Source: Psychrobacillus sp. OK032 (lineage in GTDB: Bacteria; Bacillota; Bacilli; Bacillales_A; Planococcaceae). From it: DNA of 64,000 nt. The notes beneath the pieces are model-generated. The model saw only the letters and a list, made by a program, of their open reading frames with translations. It made no database searches and was not told the origin of the DNA. The stretch's first letter is position 1. Every line of letters begins with the position of its first letter. The position numbers and the translations under genes are program-made. Where the stretch lies: NCBI RefSeq assembly GCF_900111345.1, contig NZ_FOGY01000002.1, forward strand, positions 248,001 to 312,000. Reading direction: 5' to 3'. Shown one piece after another: positions 36,118 through 46,640 of this stretch.

Positions 36118-38528
36118 TTGTCAGCACCCATAAATTGATACGGTGTAATTCCTTTCATGCCGATTAATGGATCGATCAAGTGATAATTATCCGCTGTTAA
36201 AAAAGTCGTGTCTACAAAGATTTCTTCGGAAGGTGCATCTTCCACTTCCTCCTCCACGGGCTGCTCTTCACTACCAGCCAATCGATCTTTTAGTGTTGTT
36301 AGACGCTGTAAGTCATCCGTCCGCTCAACCCCAAACTTAAATACTTCTGGATCCCCGCAAAGTATTAAGAAACTTTTAGCTCTCGTAATTCCTGTATATA
36401 ATAGGTTTCGACGTAGCATTTTCATATAACTTCTCGTCACTGGCATAATAACCGTTTGGAATTCACTACCTTGCGATTTATGTACAGAACAGCAATAAGC
36501 TAATGTAATTTGATTTAAATCATTTTTTTCGTACGTCACTTCCGTACCATCAAATGAAACGACTAGCATTTCCTTTTTCTCTACCGTTTCCGCAGCTCTA
36601 AAAATACTCACTACTTCCCCCATATCTCCGTTAAACACGTTGCTTTCCGGCTGGTTGACGAGTTGGAGCACTTTATCGCCGATTCTATAAATCGTTTCTC
36701 CAAAAATCATTTCTTTTCGCTTACCATCAGGATTTGGATTGACCATTTCTTGCATCATTTTATTTAATGCATCAATTCCAGCTGGTCCTCTATACATTGG
36801 GGCTAGAACTTGTATATCACGAATAGAATGTCCTTTGGATAAAGCACTTTTTAATACTTGCTCCACTACTTTTGGTATTTGTTCTGTCGAAGCCTTAATA
36901 AAAGAACGATCCCTCGTTTTATCCAACAACGTTTTGGGAACTGAGCCTCTTTTCATGTCATGCGCTAATTCAATGATAGAAGAACCTTCCGATTGTCGAT
37001 AAATATCTTTAAGTTCTACTGTTGGAATTCGTTTAGAAGCAAGTAAATCTTTCAATACTTGTCCAGGTCCAACAGGAGGTAACTGATCTTGATCTCCTAC
37101 AAAAATTACTTGTGCATCTTTCGGAATTGCTTTTAACAATTGATGTCCAAGCCAAGTGTCGAGCATGGAAGTCTCATCAATAATGATTAGCTTCCCTTCT
37201 ATTTCTTTTCCTTCCACATCGGAGTCTTCTTGACCTGTAAATCCTAACAACCGGTGAATAGTCATCGCTGGTAATTCCGTTGACTCACTTAATCGTTTAG
37301 CCGCCCTCCCAGTTGGAGCCGCCAATACAATAGGGAACGGCTTTTTGTCTTTAGCCCATTCTTTTGGATCGAGTGAAAGTCCATGAAGTTCCGCATACAA
37401 TTCAACGATCCCTCGGACTACCGTCGTTTTCCCTGTACCCGGTCCACCTGTAAGTAAAGTCATACTAGCATTTAATGCCGTTTCAATCGCCTTTACTTGG
37501 GTAGTAGCATATTGCACACCTAAACGTTCTTCAATTCCACCTAAATGTTTTTTCATCTCTGCTAGTGGAAATTTATGATGCGCGTCATTTTCACCGAGCA
37601 ATGTTTCAATTTTTGAACCGATTCCTACTTCTGAGTAGTAAAGAGACGGGATATAAAAACGATTTACTTCCCCTACTATTCGGCTTTCTTCTGCAAGTTC
37701 TATACAACATTTCGTAATCGAGTCAAACGGTATTTCTTCTCTTTGAGCAGTCTCCAACAGTTTTTTAACCGATTCGAGTAACTGCTCCGCATATAAAAAG
37801 ACATGTCCTTCACTTAAAGATGCAGTTTGCAACAGATGAAAGATTGCCGCTTTAATACGGTCTGGGTGATTCCCTTTAATGCCTAATTTATAACCAAGTT
37901 CATCTGCACGTACAAATCCGACACCTTCCACTTCTTCAATCAGACGGTATGGATTTTTTGTTAGCACTGTGAGGGTTTCTTCTCGGTATGCTTGGTATAT
38001 TTTCATCGCAATTTGAGGTCCAAAACCCCATTCGTTCAGCTGGATCATTACTTTCTCTAAACCTAAATTTTGTTCTAAGACGGCTCGTAGTGTTTGTTTT
38101 TTCTCTTCCGCGAGCCTTGGAATCGCATCTAAAGCAGCAGGGTCGTCTAATATTTTATTGATAGCATTTGAACCAAGCTTTTTCACAATTATTTCAGCCG
38201 TTTTGCGTCCAATACCTGGGAACATATCACTCGATAAATAATGGACAATTCCTTGCTCTGTTGCAGGCACTTCTTTTTGAAATGTCTCCACTTGGAACTG
38301 TACACCATATTTCGGATGATTCTTAATATACCCAGTAAATTTATATGCTTCTTCTAACACGAGTGATGGGAAATAACCAGTTACAATTATTTCTTTATCG
38401 GTATATGTAGTATTGGTAGATTTTATTTTTAATTTGATGATGGAAAATAGGTTTTGAGGATTATGAAAAATAGAGACGATAGGACGACCAGATATAAACT
38501 GTTTTTCCATGTTCATTTCGTTTGTCAT
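36114..38528 (-). CDS. recD2: ATP-dependent DNA helicase RecD2
   Basis: 5'-3' SF1B helicase of the RecD2 (YrrC) family, which acts without RecBC in DNA repair and replication fork maintenance. The 804 aa protein has an N-terminal OB/helix-hairpin-helix region (GIVHYLSSDMFPGIGRKTAE). Walker A is LLTGGPGTGKTTVV (about residue 345), Walker B is LIIIDETSMLD, and the C-terminal motif is HKSQGSEFQTV. CGGAGGCG supports ATG 38528 over a codon 30 nt upstream within the TPR gene's end. It is downstream of yrrB. Confidence 0.96.
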   Translation of the reverse strand: MTNEMNMEKQFISGRPIVSIFHNPQNLFSIIKLKIKSTNTTYTDKEIIVTGYFPSLVLEEAYKFTGYIKNHPKYGVQFQVETFQKEVPATEQGIVHYLSSDMFPGIGRKTAEIIVKKLGSNAINKILDDPAALDAIPRLAEEKKQTLRAVLEQNLGLEKVMIQLNEWGFGPQIAMKIYQAYREETLTVLTKNPYRLIEEVEGVGFVRADELGYKLGIKGNHPDRIKAAIFHLLQTASLSEGHVFLYAEQLLESVKKLLETAQREEIPFDSITKCCIELAEESRIVGEVNRFYIPSLYYSEVGIGSKIETLLGENDAHHKFPLAEMKKHLGGIEERLGVQYATTQVKAIETALNASMTLLTGGPGTGKTTVVRGIVELYAELHGLSLDPKEWAKDKKPFPIVLAAPTGRAAKRLSESTELPAMTIHRLLGFTGQEDSDVEGKEIEGKLIIIDETSMLDTWLGHQLLKAIPKDAQVIFVGDQDQLPPVGPGQVLKDLLASKRIPTVELKDIYRQSEGSSIIELAHDMKRGSVPKTLLDKTRDRSFIKASTEQIPKVVEQVLKSALSKGHSIRDIQVLAPMYRGPAGIDALNKMMQEMVNPNPDGKRKEMIFGETIYRIGDKVLQLVNQPESNVFNGDMGEVVSIFRAAETVEKKEMLVVSFDGTEVTYEKNDLNQITLAYCCSVHKSQGSEFQTVIMPVTRSYMKMLRRNLLYTGITRAKSFLILCGDPEVFKFGVERTDDLQRLTTLKDRLAGSEEQPVEEEVEDAPSEEIFVDTTFLTADNYHLIDPLIGMKGITPYQFMGADN

Positions 38529-38557
38529 ACTATCGCCTCCGGGGTTTACTCTGTTCA

Positions 38558-39214
38558 TTAATTACGTAACGAAATCATGTCGTACACATAACGTGCTTGA
38601 TCATAAGTTGGTTGAATGGTAAAAGCTTCTTTTAAATGATGTAAAGCGGCATCTGTATCCGATGTAGAAACAGCATATAACACACCTAAATTATAATGCG
38701 CATCTGCATTTTCTGCTTCTAACGCTAAAATTTCTTTGAACAGGGGTTCCGCTTGTTCAAACATTTCCATACTTGCTAGCGCAATACCATACGAAAGTGC
38801 AATTTGAATATCTTCGGGTGCTAGTTCAAAAGCACGTTGTAAATATGGCAAGGAAAGCTTAGTATGCCCTTCTTTTTCAAAGCTTTTTCCTAGCATAAAA
38901 TATGCATCTGCCCCTTCAATTCCATTCGAAATTGCTTTTTCATAAAGTTTAGCAGCTTCCTCGAAACGGTCAGTATTATAGTATAAGTTTGCTAGACTAT
39001 AAAATGCAGTGGCAGCGTGCTCGTCTAGTGTAATTGCTTTTTGAAAAAATCGTTCTGCACGGTCATTTTCATTCATAGAAGCTAGTAGATTTCCAAAGTT
39101 AATATAGCCAATCGCTTCATCAGGATTTTCTTCAATTGCCTTTGTGAATAATTCTACTGCTTTTTCATAATTTTCTTCTTGAATCGCTTGAATCCCTAAT
39201 TCATTGTAATTCAT
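38558..39214 (-). CDS. yrrB: TPR repeat protein YrrB
   Basis: 218 aa made almost entirely of six tetratricopeptide repeats of 34 residues, for example AIQEENYEKAVELFTKAIEE, AIGYINFGNLLASMNENDRA and ADAYFMLGKSFEKEGHTKLS. It is probably a cytoplasmic protein-protein adaptor; no partner is known to me. Its location between mnmA and recD2 is conserved with B. subtilis. Confidence 0.92.
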   Translation of the reverse strand: MNYNELGIQAIQEENYEKAVELFTKAIEENPDEAIGYINFGNLLASMNENDRAERFFQKAITLDEHAATAFYSLANLYYNTDRFEEAAKLYEKAISNGIEGADAYFMLGKSFEKEGHTKLSLPYLQRAFELAPEDIQIALSYGIALASMEMFEQAEPLFKEILALEAENADAHYNLGVLYAVSTSDTDAALHHLKEAFTIQPTYDQARYVYDMISLRN

Positions 39215-39228
39215 TCTAAAACCTCCTG

Positions 39229-40347
<1,119 letters not shown>

Positions 40348-40369
40348 TCACTCATTTCAATCATTCAAA

Positions 40370-41500
40370 TTAAAGAATAATTTTACTTATTTTATTTGCA
40401 GCTTCTATTACTTGCTGCTCTGTATTATTTATCCCAAAACTAAAGCGGACAGAGTTGCGTAGTTCCGGTGAATTCTCCCCATACATAGCAACTAGCACAT
40501 GAGAAGGATCGATGGAACCAGCAGTACATGCAGAACCACTCGAAGCATCAATTCCAGCTAAATCAAGTTGTACTAAAAAAGTTTCTACATCCGTTTTAGG
40601 GATGCTAATATTCAATATATGCGAAAGAACATCTTCTTTCGGACCGTTTACCGTGAATTGAACGCCATTACTTTCTAGTTGCTGTACGAAAACTTGTTTC
40701 AATTGAATATTTCGGGTAATGCTTTCTTGTAGTTTTGATTGCTTTAGTTCCACTGCTTTTGCAAAAGCAACTACGGCTGGAATATTTTCAGTACCAGCTC
40801 GTTTTTTACGTTCTTGTTGCCCTCCATAAAACAAAGGTTTTAAAGCAATTCCTTTTCCTACGAATAAAAAGCCAATACCTTTTGGTCCATTAATCTTATG
40901 ACTAGACACACTTAGCAAATCAACATGTAATGCATGCACGTTTATTTCAATGCTACCATATGCTTGTACTGCATCTGTATGGAAATAAGCAGGATGATCT
41001 TTTAATAAATCTCCAATTGCTTGAATTGGTTGAATCGCTCCGACTTCATTATTTGCATACATAACAGAAACTAAAATAGTATCGTCTCGCAGCGAATTTT
41101 TCAAGTCATTGATATCGATGACCCCTTTTTTATTTACCGGTAAATACGTAACGTCAAATCCTTCACGTTCTAATTGCTCGCAAGCATGCAGCACTGCGTG
41201 ATGTTCAATTTGCGTTGTAATAATATGCTTTCCTTCGCTTTTTCGAGCGTAAGCAGTACCAAAAATAGCGTAGTTATCCGCTTCAGTTCCACCACTTGTT
41301 ATCGTAATTTCTGTTTCATGAGCACCGATACTAGCCGCAAAGACGTTACGTGCTTGGTCTAGTTTTTTTCTCGCATTTCTACCAGTTTGGTGAATGCTAG
41401 ATGCATTTCCGAATTCATCGATTATCTCTGCTGTAAATATTTGTATAACTTCTTCCGCCATCGGGGTAGTGGCAGCATGATCTAAATAGATTCTAGTCAT
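40370..41500 (-). CDS. iscS: Cysteine desulfurase (YrvO/IscS type)
   Basis: PLP enzyme that releases sulfur from cysteine, here probably for MnmA. The 376 aa protein begins RIYLDHAATTPMAEEV. The PLP lysine is in LSVSSHKINGPKGIGFL and the active cysteine loop is SSGSACTAGSIDPSHV. Lies between cymR and mnmA, so it is likely both CymR-linked and dedicated to tRNA thiolation. The B. subtilis counterpart is YrvO. Confidence 0.95.
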   Translation of the reverse strand: MTRIYLDHAATTPMAEEVIQIFTAEIIDEFGNASSIHQTGRNARKKLDQARNVFAASIGAHETEITITSGGTEADNYAIFGTAYARKSEGKHIITTQIEHHAVLHACEQLEREGFDVTYLPVNKKGVIDINDLKNSLRDDTILVSVMYANNEVGAIQPIQAIGDLLKDHPAYFHTDAVQAYGSIEINVHALHVDLLSVSSHKINGPKGIGFLFVGKGIALKPLFYGGQQERKKRAGTENIPAVVAFAKAVELKQSKLQESITRNIQLKQVFVQQLESNGVQFTVNGPKEDVLSHILNISIPKTDVETFLVQLDLAGIDASSGSACTAGSIDPSHVLVAMYGENSPELRNSVRFSFGINNTEQQVIEAANKISKIIL

Positions 41501-41512
41501 TTGTACGACTCC

Positions 41513-41935
41513 TTAAATATAAAACATATATCCATTGTCGTCTGGATTATCTTCTGTATATTTTGCCAAATCTTCAATTGTAGTTGTATCAAGTACATTT
41601 TTTACTGCGTCACGTATACGCATCCATAATTCACGCTGTGGTGGTTCTTCCTCTTCAATACCTTCTACTATTTGAATCGGTCCTTCCAAAACACGAATAA
41701 CATCACCAGCTGTGATATCGTTTGGCTTACTTGATAGCATATATCCTCCGTAGGCACCTCGCACACTTTTAACAAGTCCTGCATTTCGCAAAGGAGAAAC
41801 AATTTGTTCTAAATACGCTTCTGATAAATTATACTCCGCTGCAATTTGTCGAAGCGCGATAGGACCCTCTCCGTACTGTTTTCCTAAAGCGACCATGATT
41901 GTTAATCCATATCGTCCTTTTGTTGAAAATTTCAA
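41513..41935 (-). CDS. cymR: Rrf2-type repressor CymR
   Basis: Master repressor of cysteine metabolism, active in complex with CysK. The 140 aa protein starts at TTG 41935, giving (M)KFSTKGRYGLTIMVALGKQY. GAGGTG upstream rules out the ATG 15 nt earlier, which overlaps that site. The Rrf2 winged-helix includes SEAYLEQIVSPLRNAGLVKS and VRGAYGGYML. No Fe-S cysteines are present, as expected for CymR rather than IscR. An extended -10 promoter lies upstream. Confidence 0.95.
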   Translation of the reverse strand: MKFSTKGRYGLTIMVALGKQYGEGPIALRQIAAEYNLSEAYLEQIVSPLRNAGLVKSVRGAYGGYMLSSKPNDITAGDVIRVLEGPIQIVEGIEEEEPPQRELWMRIRDAVKNVLDTTTIEDLAKYTEDNPDDNGYMFYI

Positions 41936-41973
41936 TATATTCCACCTCATTAAATTTAAGAAATACTTTTATA

Positions 41974-41982
41974 AGTATAGCA
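41974..41982 (-). promoter_or_regulatory. Extended -10 promoter of cymR
   Basis: The minus strand reads TGCTATACT, an extended -10 about 40 nt before the cymR start, in the region divergent from rarA. Confidence 0.5.
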
Positions 41983-42009
41983 TATAGAGGGGCTAGAGCG
42001 AATTCAAAA

Positions 42010-42037
42010 TGACTTTTCCTAGAAACTTCGCTATAAT
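42010..42037 (+). promoter_or_regulatory. Sigma-A promoter of rarA
   Basis: TGACTT, a 16-nt spacer and TATAAT, 34 nt before the rarA start. It lies back-to-back with the cymR promoter. Confidence 0.6.
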
Positions 42038-42071
42038 TAAAGAACAGACGTTTGAATAAGGAGAGATTGTT

Positions 42072-43358
42072 TTGAGCAACGAACCTTTAGCATATCGAAT
42101 GAGACCTCAAACGATAGACGAAATTGCAGGACAGCAGCATGTTATAGGAAAAGATACCGCTTTATATAAAATGATTAAAAACGGGCATGTCCCTTCTATG
42201 CTTTTATACGGGGATCCTGGGGTAGGAAAAACTTCTCTCGCCTTTGCAATTGCAGGAACGACAAAACTTCCTTTTGTCGCCCTCAATGCAACGAAAGCAG
42301 GAAAAAAAGATGTAGAAGAAGTTGTAGCAGATGCACGGATAAGCGGGAAGGTGATATTATTTTTAGATGAAATTCACAGATTCAATAAGTTACAACAAGA
42401 TACACTCCTTCCACATGTGGAAAATGGCTCGATTATATTAATCGGTGCTACGACAGAAAACCCATTTCATGATGTGAATCCGGCAATTCGCTCACGTTGT
42501 GGGGAAATAAAACAATTAAATAGACTTACATCCGAAGATGTGGACATGCTGCTAGAACGGGCATTGCTAGATAAAGAAAAAGGGCTAGGGAAAATGGTTA
42601 TTGCCATTGCCGAAGAACAGCGAAAAAAAATAGCAGACGCCGCTAATGGGGATGCGAGAAAAGCATTAACTTTATTGGAATCGACGATTTTTGCAAGCTT
42701 TGAAGAAGATGGTGTGACAAAAGTACAAGATAGTATACTGAACAGTTTAATTGACCGAGTCGGAGTTTTTGGTGATAAAAAAGGATCTCATTTCTATAAT
42801 TTATTATCCGCTCTGCAAAAGTCAGTTCGTGGGAGTGATACGGATGCAGCACTCTATTATTTAGCGCATTTACTTGAAAACGGAGATTTGGTCGCAGTGT
42901 CTAGACGGTTACTCGTTATGAGCTATGAAGATATTGGGCTTGCAAATCCTTCCGTTGGTCCACAAGTACTTGCTGCAATTCAGTCAGCAGAAAGACTTGG
43001 ATTACCGGAAGCTCGTATTCCACTGGCTAATGCTGTTGTACTTATGTGTTTATCAGAGAAATCCAATTCAGCTTATTCAGCCCTGGATTCTGCAATCGCG
43101 AGCATTCATGCAGGTAAAACTGGAGATATTCCGAAACATTTGAAGGATACACATTACGCAGGGGCAGCGGAGCTTGGGCACGGCGGATATATATACCCCC
43201 ATGATCATAAAATTGGCACTTTCGGTGGTTGGGTAAATCAAACATATTTACCCGATAATTTGGTCGGCACCAGATTTTATGAACCGGTTGAGGCTGGTGA
43301 AGAGAAACGACTTGCCGCGATTTATAATCGTTTGGAAAAGTTTAAAAAAGAAAAATAA
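42072..43358 (+). CDS. rarA: Replication-associated recombination protein RarA (MgsA)
   Basis: AAA+ ATPase acting at stalled forks, related to clamp loaders. The 428 aa protein has Walker A YGDPGVGKTSLAFAIAG (about residues 49-65), Walker B ILFLDEIHRFNKLQQD and sensor 1 LIGATTENPFHDVNPA. The C-terminal MgsA tetramerisation domain follows from KKGSHFYNLLSALQKSVRGS. It starts at TTG 42072 with AAGGAGAG upstream. Transcribed alone on the plus strand. Confidence 0.97.
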   Translation: MSNEPLAYRMRPQTIDEIAGQQHVIGKDTALYKMIKNGHVPSMLLYGDPGVGKTSLAFAIAGTTKLPFVALNATKAGKKDVEEVVADARISGKVILFLDEIHRFNKLQQDTLLPHVENGSIILIGATTENPFHDVNPAIRSRCGEIKQLNRLTSEDVDMLLERALLDKEKGLGKMVIAIAEEQRKKIADAANGDARKALTLLESTIFASFEEDGVTKVQDSILNSLIDRVGVFGDKKGSHFYNLLSALQKSVRGSDTDAALYYLAHLLENGDLVAVSRRLLVMSYEDIGLANPSVGPQVLAAIQSAERLGLPEARIPLANAVVLMCLSEKSNSAYSALDSAIASIHAGKTGDIPKHLKDTHYAGAAELGHGGYIYPHDHKIGTFGGWVNQTYLPDNLVGTRFYEPVEAGEEKRLAAIYNRLEKFKKEK

Positions 43359-43363
43359 TCCCT

Positions 43364-43397
43364 AAACCCAGTTTATCTTGGCTAATATGGGTTTTTA
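43364..43397 (+). terminator. Terminator after rarA
   Basis: AAACCCA and TGGGTTT with a 17-nt loop, followed by TTAT; 6 nt after the stop. Confidence 0.75.
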
Positions 43398-43405
43398 TTA
43401 GGAAC

Positions 43406-43444
43406 AAAAAAAGCTTCGCAGGAGATCTTTCTCATGCGGAGCTC
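43406..43444 (-). terminator. Terminator after the 64-aa basic protein gene
   Basis: The minus strand reads AGCTCCGCATGAGA, AAGA, TCTCCTGCGAAGCT, then TTTTTTT. Two mismatches in a 14-bp stem. Confidence 0.9.
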
Positions 43445-43455
43445 AAAGTGGTCGA

Positions 43456-43650
43456 TTACACACCCATTTTACGACGTGTATTACTTACTTTCTTCGTCAT
43501 TTGGCTTTTTGCTTTTTGGTTAGCTGCCGGTCCATTCGCTTGGGCTTTGCCGCCATTCGCTTGGTTTTTCTTTTCTTCTAGCTTTTGTTTCACTGCTTCT
43601 TGCAATGTCATTTTCTTTTTAGGTGCTTCTTGATTGGTCGATTCTGTCAT
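43456..43650 (-). CDS. Small basic hypothetical protein (64 aa)
   Basis: Not recognised. It starts MTESTNQEAPKKKMTLQEAV and continues as a Lys/Gln/Asn/Ala-rich sequence ending KKVSNTRRKMGV. It has no hydrophobic segment and is probably disordered, apart from a helix around residues 14-28. GAGGG lies seven bases before the ATG, and a strong dedicated terminator follows 12 nt after the stop. It appears to be a genuine gene downstream of tcdA. The basic, disordered character suggests binding to nucleic acid or ribosomes, but that is a guess. Confidence 0.75.
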   Translation of the reverse strand: MTESTNQEAPKKKMTLQEAVKQKLEEKKNQANGGKAQANGPAANQKAKSQMTKKVSNTRRKMGV

Positions 43651-43717
43651 TGTCTATCCCTCTCATTCCTCGATGTATTAATTTTAGTATAAGGGAAAAG
43701 GAAGAAACTGCAACTAA

Positions 43718-44479
43718 TTACTTCACTCGATTAATATGAATTTCTTTCGTAATATCATTAATCACCCAACTAGCGCATATTAAACCTACTGTAGATGGGA
43801 CGAAAGCATTGGAAGATGGTGGCATTTTTGCTTTACGAATCGCTGCATCTGGTTTTCCTACTGTTCCAACGACATCCTCACGTACGACAATTGGGCTTTC
43901 ATCGGAAAACACGACTGGAATGCCTTTTGTAATATGATCTTCTTTACGTAATTTCGTACGAATAACTCTCGCAATTGGATCTGTATGCGTTTTAGAAATA
44001 TCAGCAATTTGAAAGCGAGTAGGATCTGTTTTATTTGCTGCTCCCATACTCGAAATAATTTTAATACCACGTTTTAAACATTCTTTCATCAAATGTACTT
44101 TATAAATGATTGTATCGGATGCATCAATTACATAATCTATATCCATCGCAAAAAATTGCTCATAAGTTTCTTCTGTATAAAACATATGCATATCAATTAC
44201 TTCACAATCTGGATTAATATCGGCAATTCTCTCTTTCATCACTTCTGATTTAGATCGACCGATTGTAGAAATGTACGCTACTAATTGTCGGTTAATATTC
44301 GTAATATCCACATTATCCTTGTCCACTAAAATAATTCGACCGACTCCGCTTCTAGCACATGCTTCTGCTGCAAAAGAGCCAACCCCTCCAACACCCAAAA
44401 TAGCGACTGTCGTATTTTTGATTAAGTCTACGCCTTCTTTTCCTACGGATAATTCGTTTCTAGAAAATTGATGTAACAT
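43718..44479 (-). CDS. tcdA: tRNA threonylcarbamoyladenosine dehydratase TcdA (YrvM)
   Basis: E1-like enzyme that cyclises t6A37 to ct6A in tRNA. The 253 aa protein has the ATP-binding motif VAILGVGGVGSFAAEACAR (residues about 28-46). Adenylation residues lie in ILVDKDNVDITNINRQ, with YVIDASDTI after them. No catalytic zinc CxxC pairs are seen, as in TcdA. Situated between 6S RNA and the small basic protein gene; B. subtilis has yrvM here too. Confidence 0.93.
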   Translation of the reverse strand: MLHQFSRNELSVGKEGVDLIKNTTVAILGVGGVGSFAAEACARSGVGRIILVDKDNVDITNINRQLVAYISTIGRSKSEVMKERIADINPDCEVIDMHMFYTEETYEQFFAMDIDYVIDASDTIIYKVHLMKECLKRGIKIISSMGAANKTDPTRFQIADISKTHTDPIARVIRTKLRKEDHITKGIPVVFSDESPIVVREDVVGTVGKPDAAIRKAKMPPSSNAFVPSTVGLICASWVINDITKEIHINRVK

Positions 44480-44519
44480 ATAAACACTCCATCTGTATCA
44501 TATTAGTTGGTTTAAGCCC

Positions 44520-44556
44520 AACAAAAACCCTCCAGCAACAATTAATTGCTAGAGGG
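44520..44556 (-). terminator. Terminator of the 6S RNA gene
   Basis: CCCTCTAGCAA and TTGCTGGAGGG with one G-U pair, then TTTTTGTT on the minus strand. Confidence 0.9.
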
Positions 44557-44570
44557 ACATTAGTAATCTA

Positions 44571-44765
44571 GGACGAATCCCAATCGTGCCGACAATATAG
44601 AAGCTTATCGTTTTGAACCCGCACTCAGCAGGTGGGTGTCCTCTTTATTAATTTTGACGTCCCTTAATATAGGGCATGTCATACATAATAAAAGTTAGAC
44701 TCCCGACGATAGAAATTGTTCGGTCAAAACTGATTGCATGTTGCGAACACATCAGGATTCGTATT
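44571..44765 (-). ncRNA. ssrS: 6S RNA (SsrS/BsrA type)
   Basis: Small RNA that mimics an open promoter and binds the housekeeping RNA polymerase. The ends pair as a closing stem: ACGAATCC near 44762 with GGATTCGT near 44573. Typical 6S landmarks are CCTGATGTGTTCG at the 5' side, GTTTTGACCGAAC and CACCTGCTGAGTGCGGGTTC with AAAACG. The order tcdA-6S-aspS matches, to my recollection, the B. subtilis 6S-1 locus. Ends are estimated from the promoter and stem; about 195 nt. Confidence 0.88.
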
Positions 44766-44771
44766 ACTTGT

Positions 44772-44800
44772 ATAATAGCATACGATTTATGAAACATCAA
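44772..44800 (-). promoter_or_regulatory. Promoter of 6S RNA
   Basis: TTGATG (44795-44800), a 17-nt spacer and TATTAT (44772-44777), with TG one base before the -10 (extended -10). Confidence 0.75.
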
Positions 44801-44873
44801 TCATTTTATCGCATTATTTTCTAACTATTCTGAACGTTACACTTCATGACTATATTCATATTTCTAAATGAAA

Positions 44874-46640
44874 TCATTGCGTTTTATTTAGTTTTAAACT
44901 TAACTCTTCCAGCTGTGCTTGTGCTACTGGACTTGGTGCTTGCGTCAATAAATCACTAGCACTTGCTGTTTTCGGGAAAGCTATCGTATCACGTAAGTTT
45001 GTACTACCTGAAAGTAGCATAACTATACGGTCTAAACCAAATGCGACTCCACCATGAGGAGGTGTTCCATACTCAAAAGCTTCCATTAAGAAGCCGAATT
45101 GTTCTTTTGCTTCTTCATCAGAGAATCCAAGAACTTTAAACATTTTCTCTTGAACATCTCTCGAATAAATACGTAAAGATCCACCACCAAGCTCGTAGCC
45201 ATTTAATACTAAGTCATATGCTTGCGCACGCACTTTACTTGGATTGGTATCCATTAATAGAAGATCTTCTTCAAACGGTCGAGTGAATGGATGATGTGCG
45301 GCGTAGTAACGACCCTCTTTTTCATCGTATTCAAACAACGGCCAGTTCACAACCCATAAAAATTCAAAACGATTTTCATCGATCAATTCTAAATCTTTCC
45401 CTAATTTTAAACGGAGTGCACCTAACGAATCTGCCACGACTGATTTTTTATCTGCTACAAATAATAATAAATCTCCTGCCGCCGCTTCTAATGCTTGAAT
45501 TAGACTAGTTGCTGCTTCCCCTTCGAAAAACTTAGCAATAGGTCCTTTAAGTCCTTCTTCGTCTACTTTCAACCAAGCAAGACCTTTTGCCCCATAAACT
45601 CCTGCAAACTCACCTAAAGCATCGATATCTTTACGGGAATAATTAACTGCTGCTCCTTTAACATTAATCGCTTTTACTTGACCACCTGACTCTACTGCAG
45701 AAGCGAAAACTTTAAATGCACTATCTTTAACAAGTTCCGATAAATCTACTAACTCTAAACCAAAACGTACATCTGGTTTATCTGATCCGTAGCGAGCCAT
45801 TGCTTCATCGTAATTCATACGATTAAAAGGAATTGTCACATCAATACCTTTCACATCTTTCATGATTTTTTTCATCATGCGCTCGTTCATCTCTAAAATC
45901 TCATCCATCGATAAGAAACTCATTTCCATGTCGATTTGTGTAAATTCTGGCTGGCGGTCCGCACGTAAATCTTCATCACGGAAACATCTTGCTATTTGAT
46001 AATATCTTTCGAATCCACCTACCATTAACAATTGCTTAAACAATTGAGGAGATTGGGGTAATGCATAAAATTCGCCATTATGCACACGGCTTGGAACTAA
46101 GTAGTCCCGTGCTCCTTCTGGTGTAGATTTCGTTAAAATTGGCGTTTCCACTTCCAAAAACCCTTCATCATCCAAGAAACGTCTTACTGTTTTTGTAATA
46201 TCCGAACGCATTTTAAATGTGTCATACATAACTGGTCTTCTTAAATCTAAATAACGATATTTTAAACGAATATCTTCCCCAGCATCTGTATTGTTTTCAA
46301 TTGCAAATGGAGGAGTTTTCGCTTCATTGATAATTTTAAGTTCATTCGCATGTATTTCAATCGCACCAGATGGGATATTGGGATTTACTTGATTTGCAGC
46401 TCGTGCAATAACCGTCCCATTCACTTGAATAATGTATTCATTGCGAAGTTTGTCTGCAACTTGGATTGCTGCTTCCGAAATTTCTGGATTAAATACAACT
46501 TGCACTAGTCCTGAGCGGTCACGAACATCTACAAATATTAACCCTCCCAAATCTCTTCGTTTTTGTACCCATCCGATTAACTGAACGGAATCTCCAATAT
46601 GTTGTTCATTTAATTGTCCACTTGTATGCGTTCTTTTCAT
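44874..46640 (-). CDS. aspS: Aspartyl-tRNA synthetase
   Basis: Class IIb synthetase, 588 aa. The N-terminal OB anticodon-binding domain includes [20 protein letters not shown]. The catalytic core is marked by [20 protein letters not shown], and the bacterial GAD insertion domain lies at residues about 290-420. Motif 3 is [14 protein letters not shown] near the C-terminus. The start overlaps the hisS stop (ATGA). With hisS it forms a two-gene operon under a T-box. The residue pattern does not by itself settle discriminating versus non-discriminating charging. Confidence 0.98.
   Translation of the reverse strand: MKRTHTSGQLNEQHIGDSVQLIGWVQKRRDLGGLIFVDVRDRSGLVQVVFNPEISEAAIQVADKLRNEYIIQVNGTVIARAANQVNPNIPSGAIEIHANELKIINEAKTPPFAIENNTDAGEDIRLKYRYLDLRRPVMYDTFKMRSDITKTVRRFLDDEGFLEVETPILTKSTPEGARDYLVPSRVHNGEFYALPQSPQLFKQLLMVGGFERYYQIARCFRDEDLRADRQPEFTQIDMEMSFLSMDEILEMNERMMKKIMKDVKGIDVTIPFNRMNYDEAMARYGSDKPDVRFGLELVDLSELVKDSAFKVFASAVESGGQVKAINVKGAAVNYSRKDIDALGEFAGVYGAKGLAWLKVDEEGLKGPIAKFFEGEAATSLIQALEAAAGDLLLFVADKKSVVADSLGALRLKLGKDLELIDENRFEFLWVVNWPLFEYDEKEGRYYAAHHPFTRPFEEDLLLMDTNPSKVRAQAYDLVLNGYELGGGSLRIYSRDVQEKMFKVLGFSDEEAKEQFGFLMEAFEYGTPPHGGVAFGLDRIVMLLSGSTNLRDTIAFPKTASASDLLTQAPSPVAQAQLEELSLKLNKTQ

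Noticed and set aside
42643-43245. Several 67-72 codon frames overlapping rarA
   Set aside because: Shadows of the RarA coding frame, without ribosome-binding sites.
44480-44765. T-box leader for a gene after aspS
   Set aside because: Hairpin and T run suggested a leader, but no T-box sequence is present and the features fit 6S RNA.
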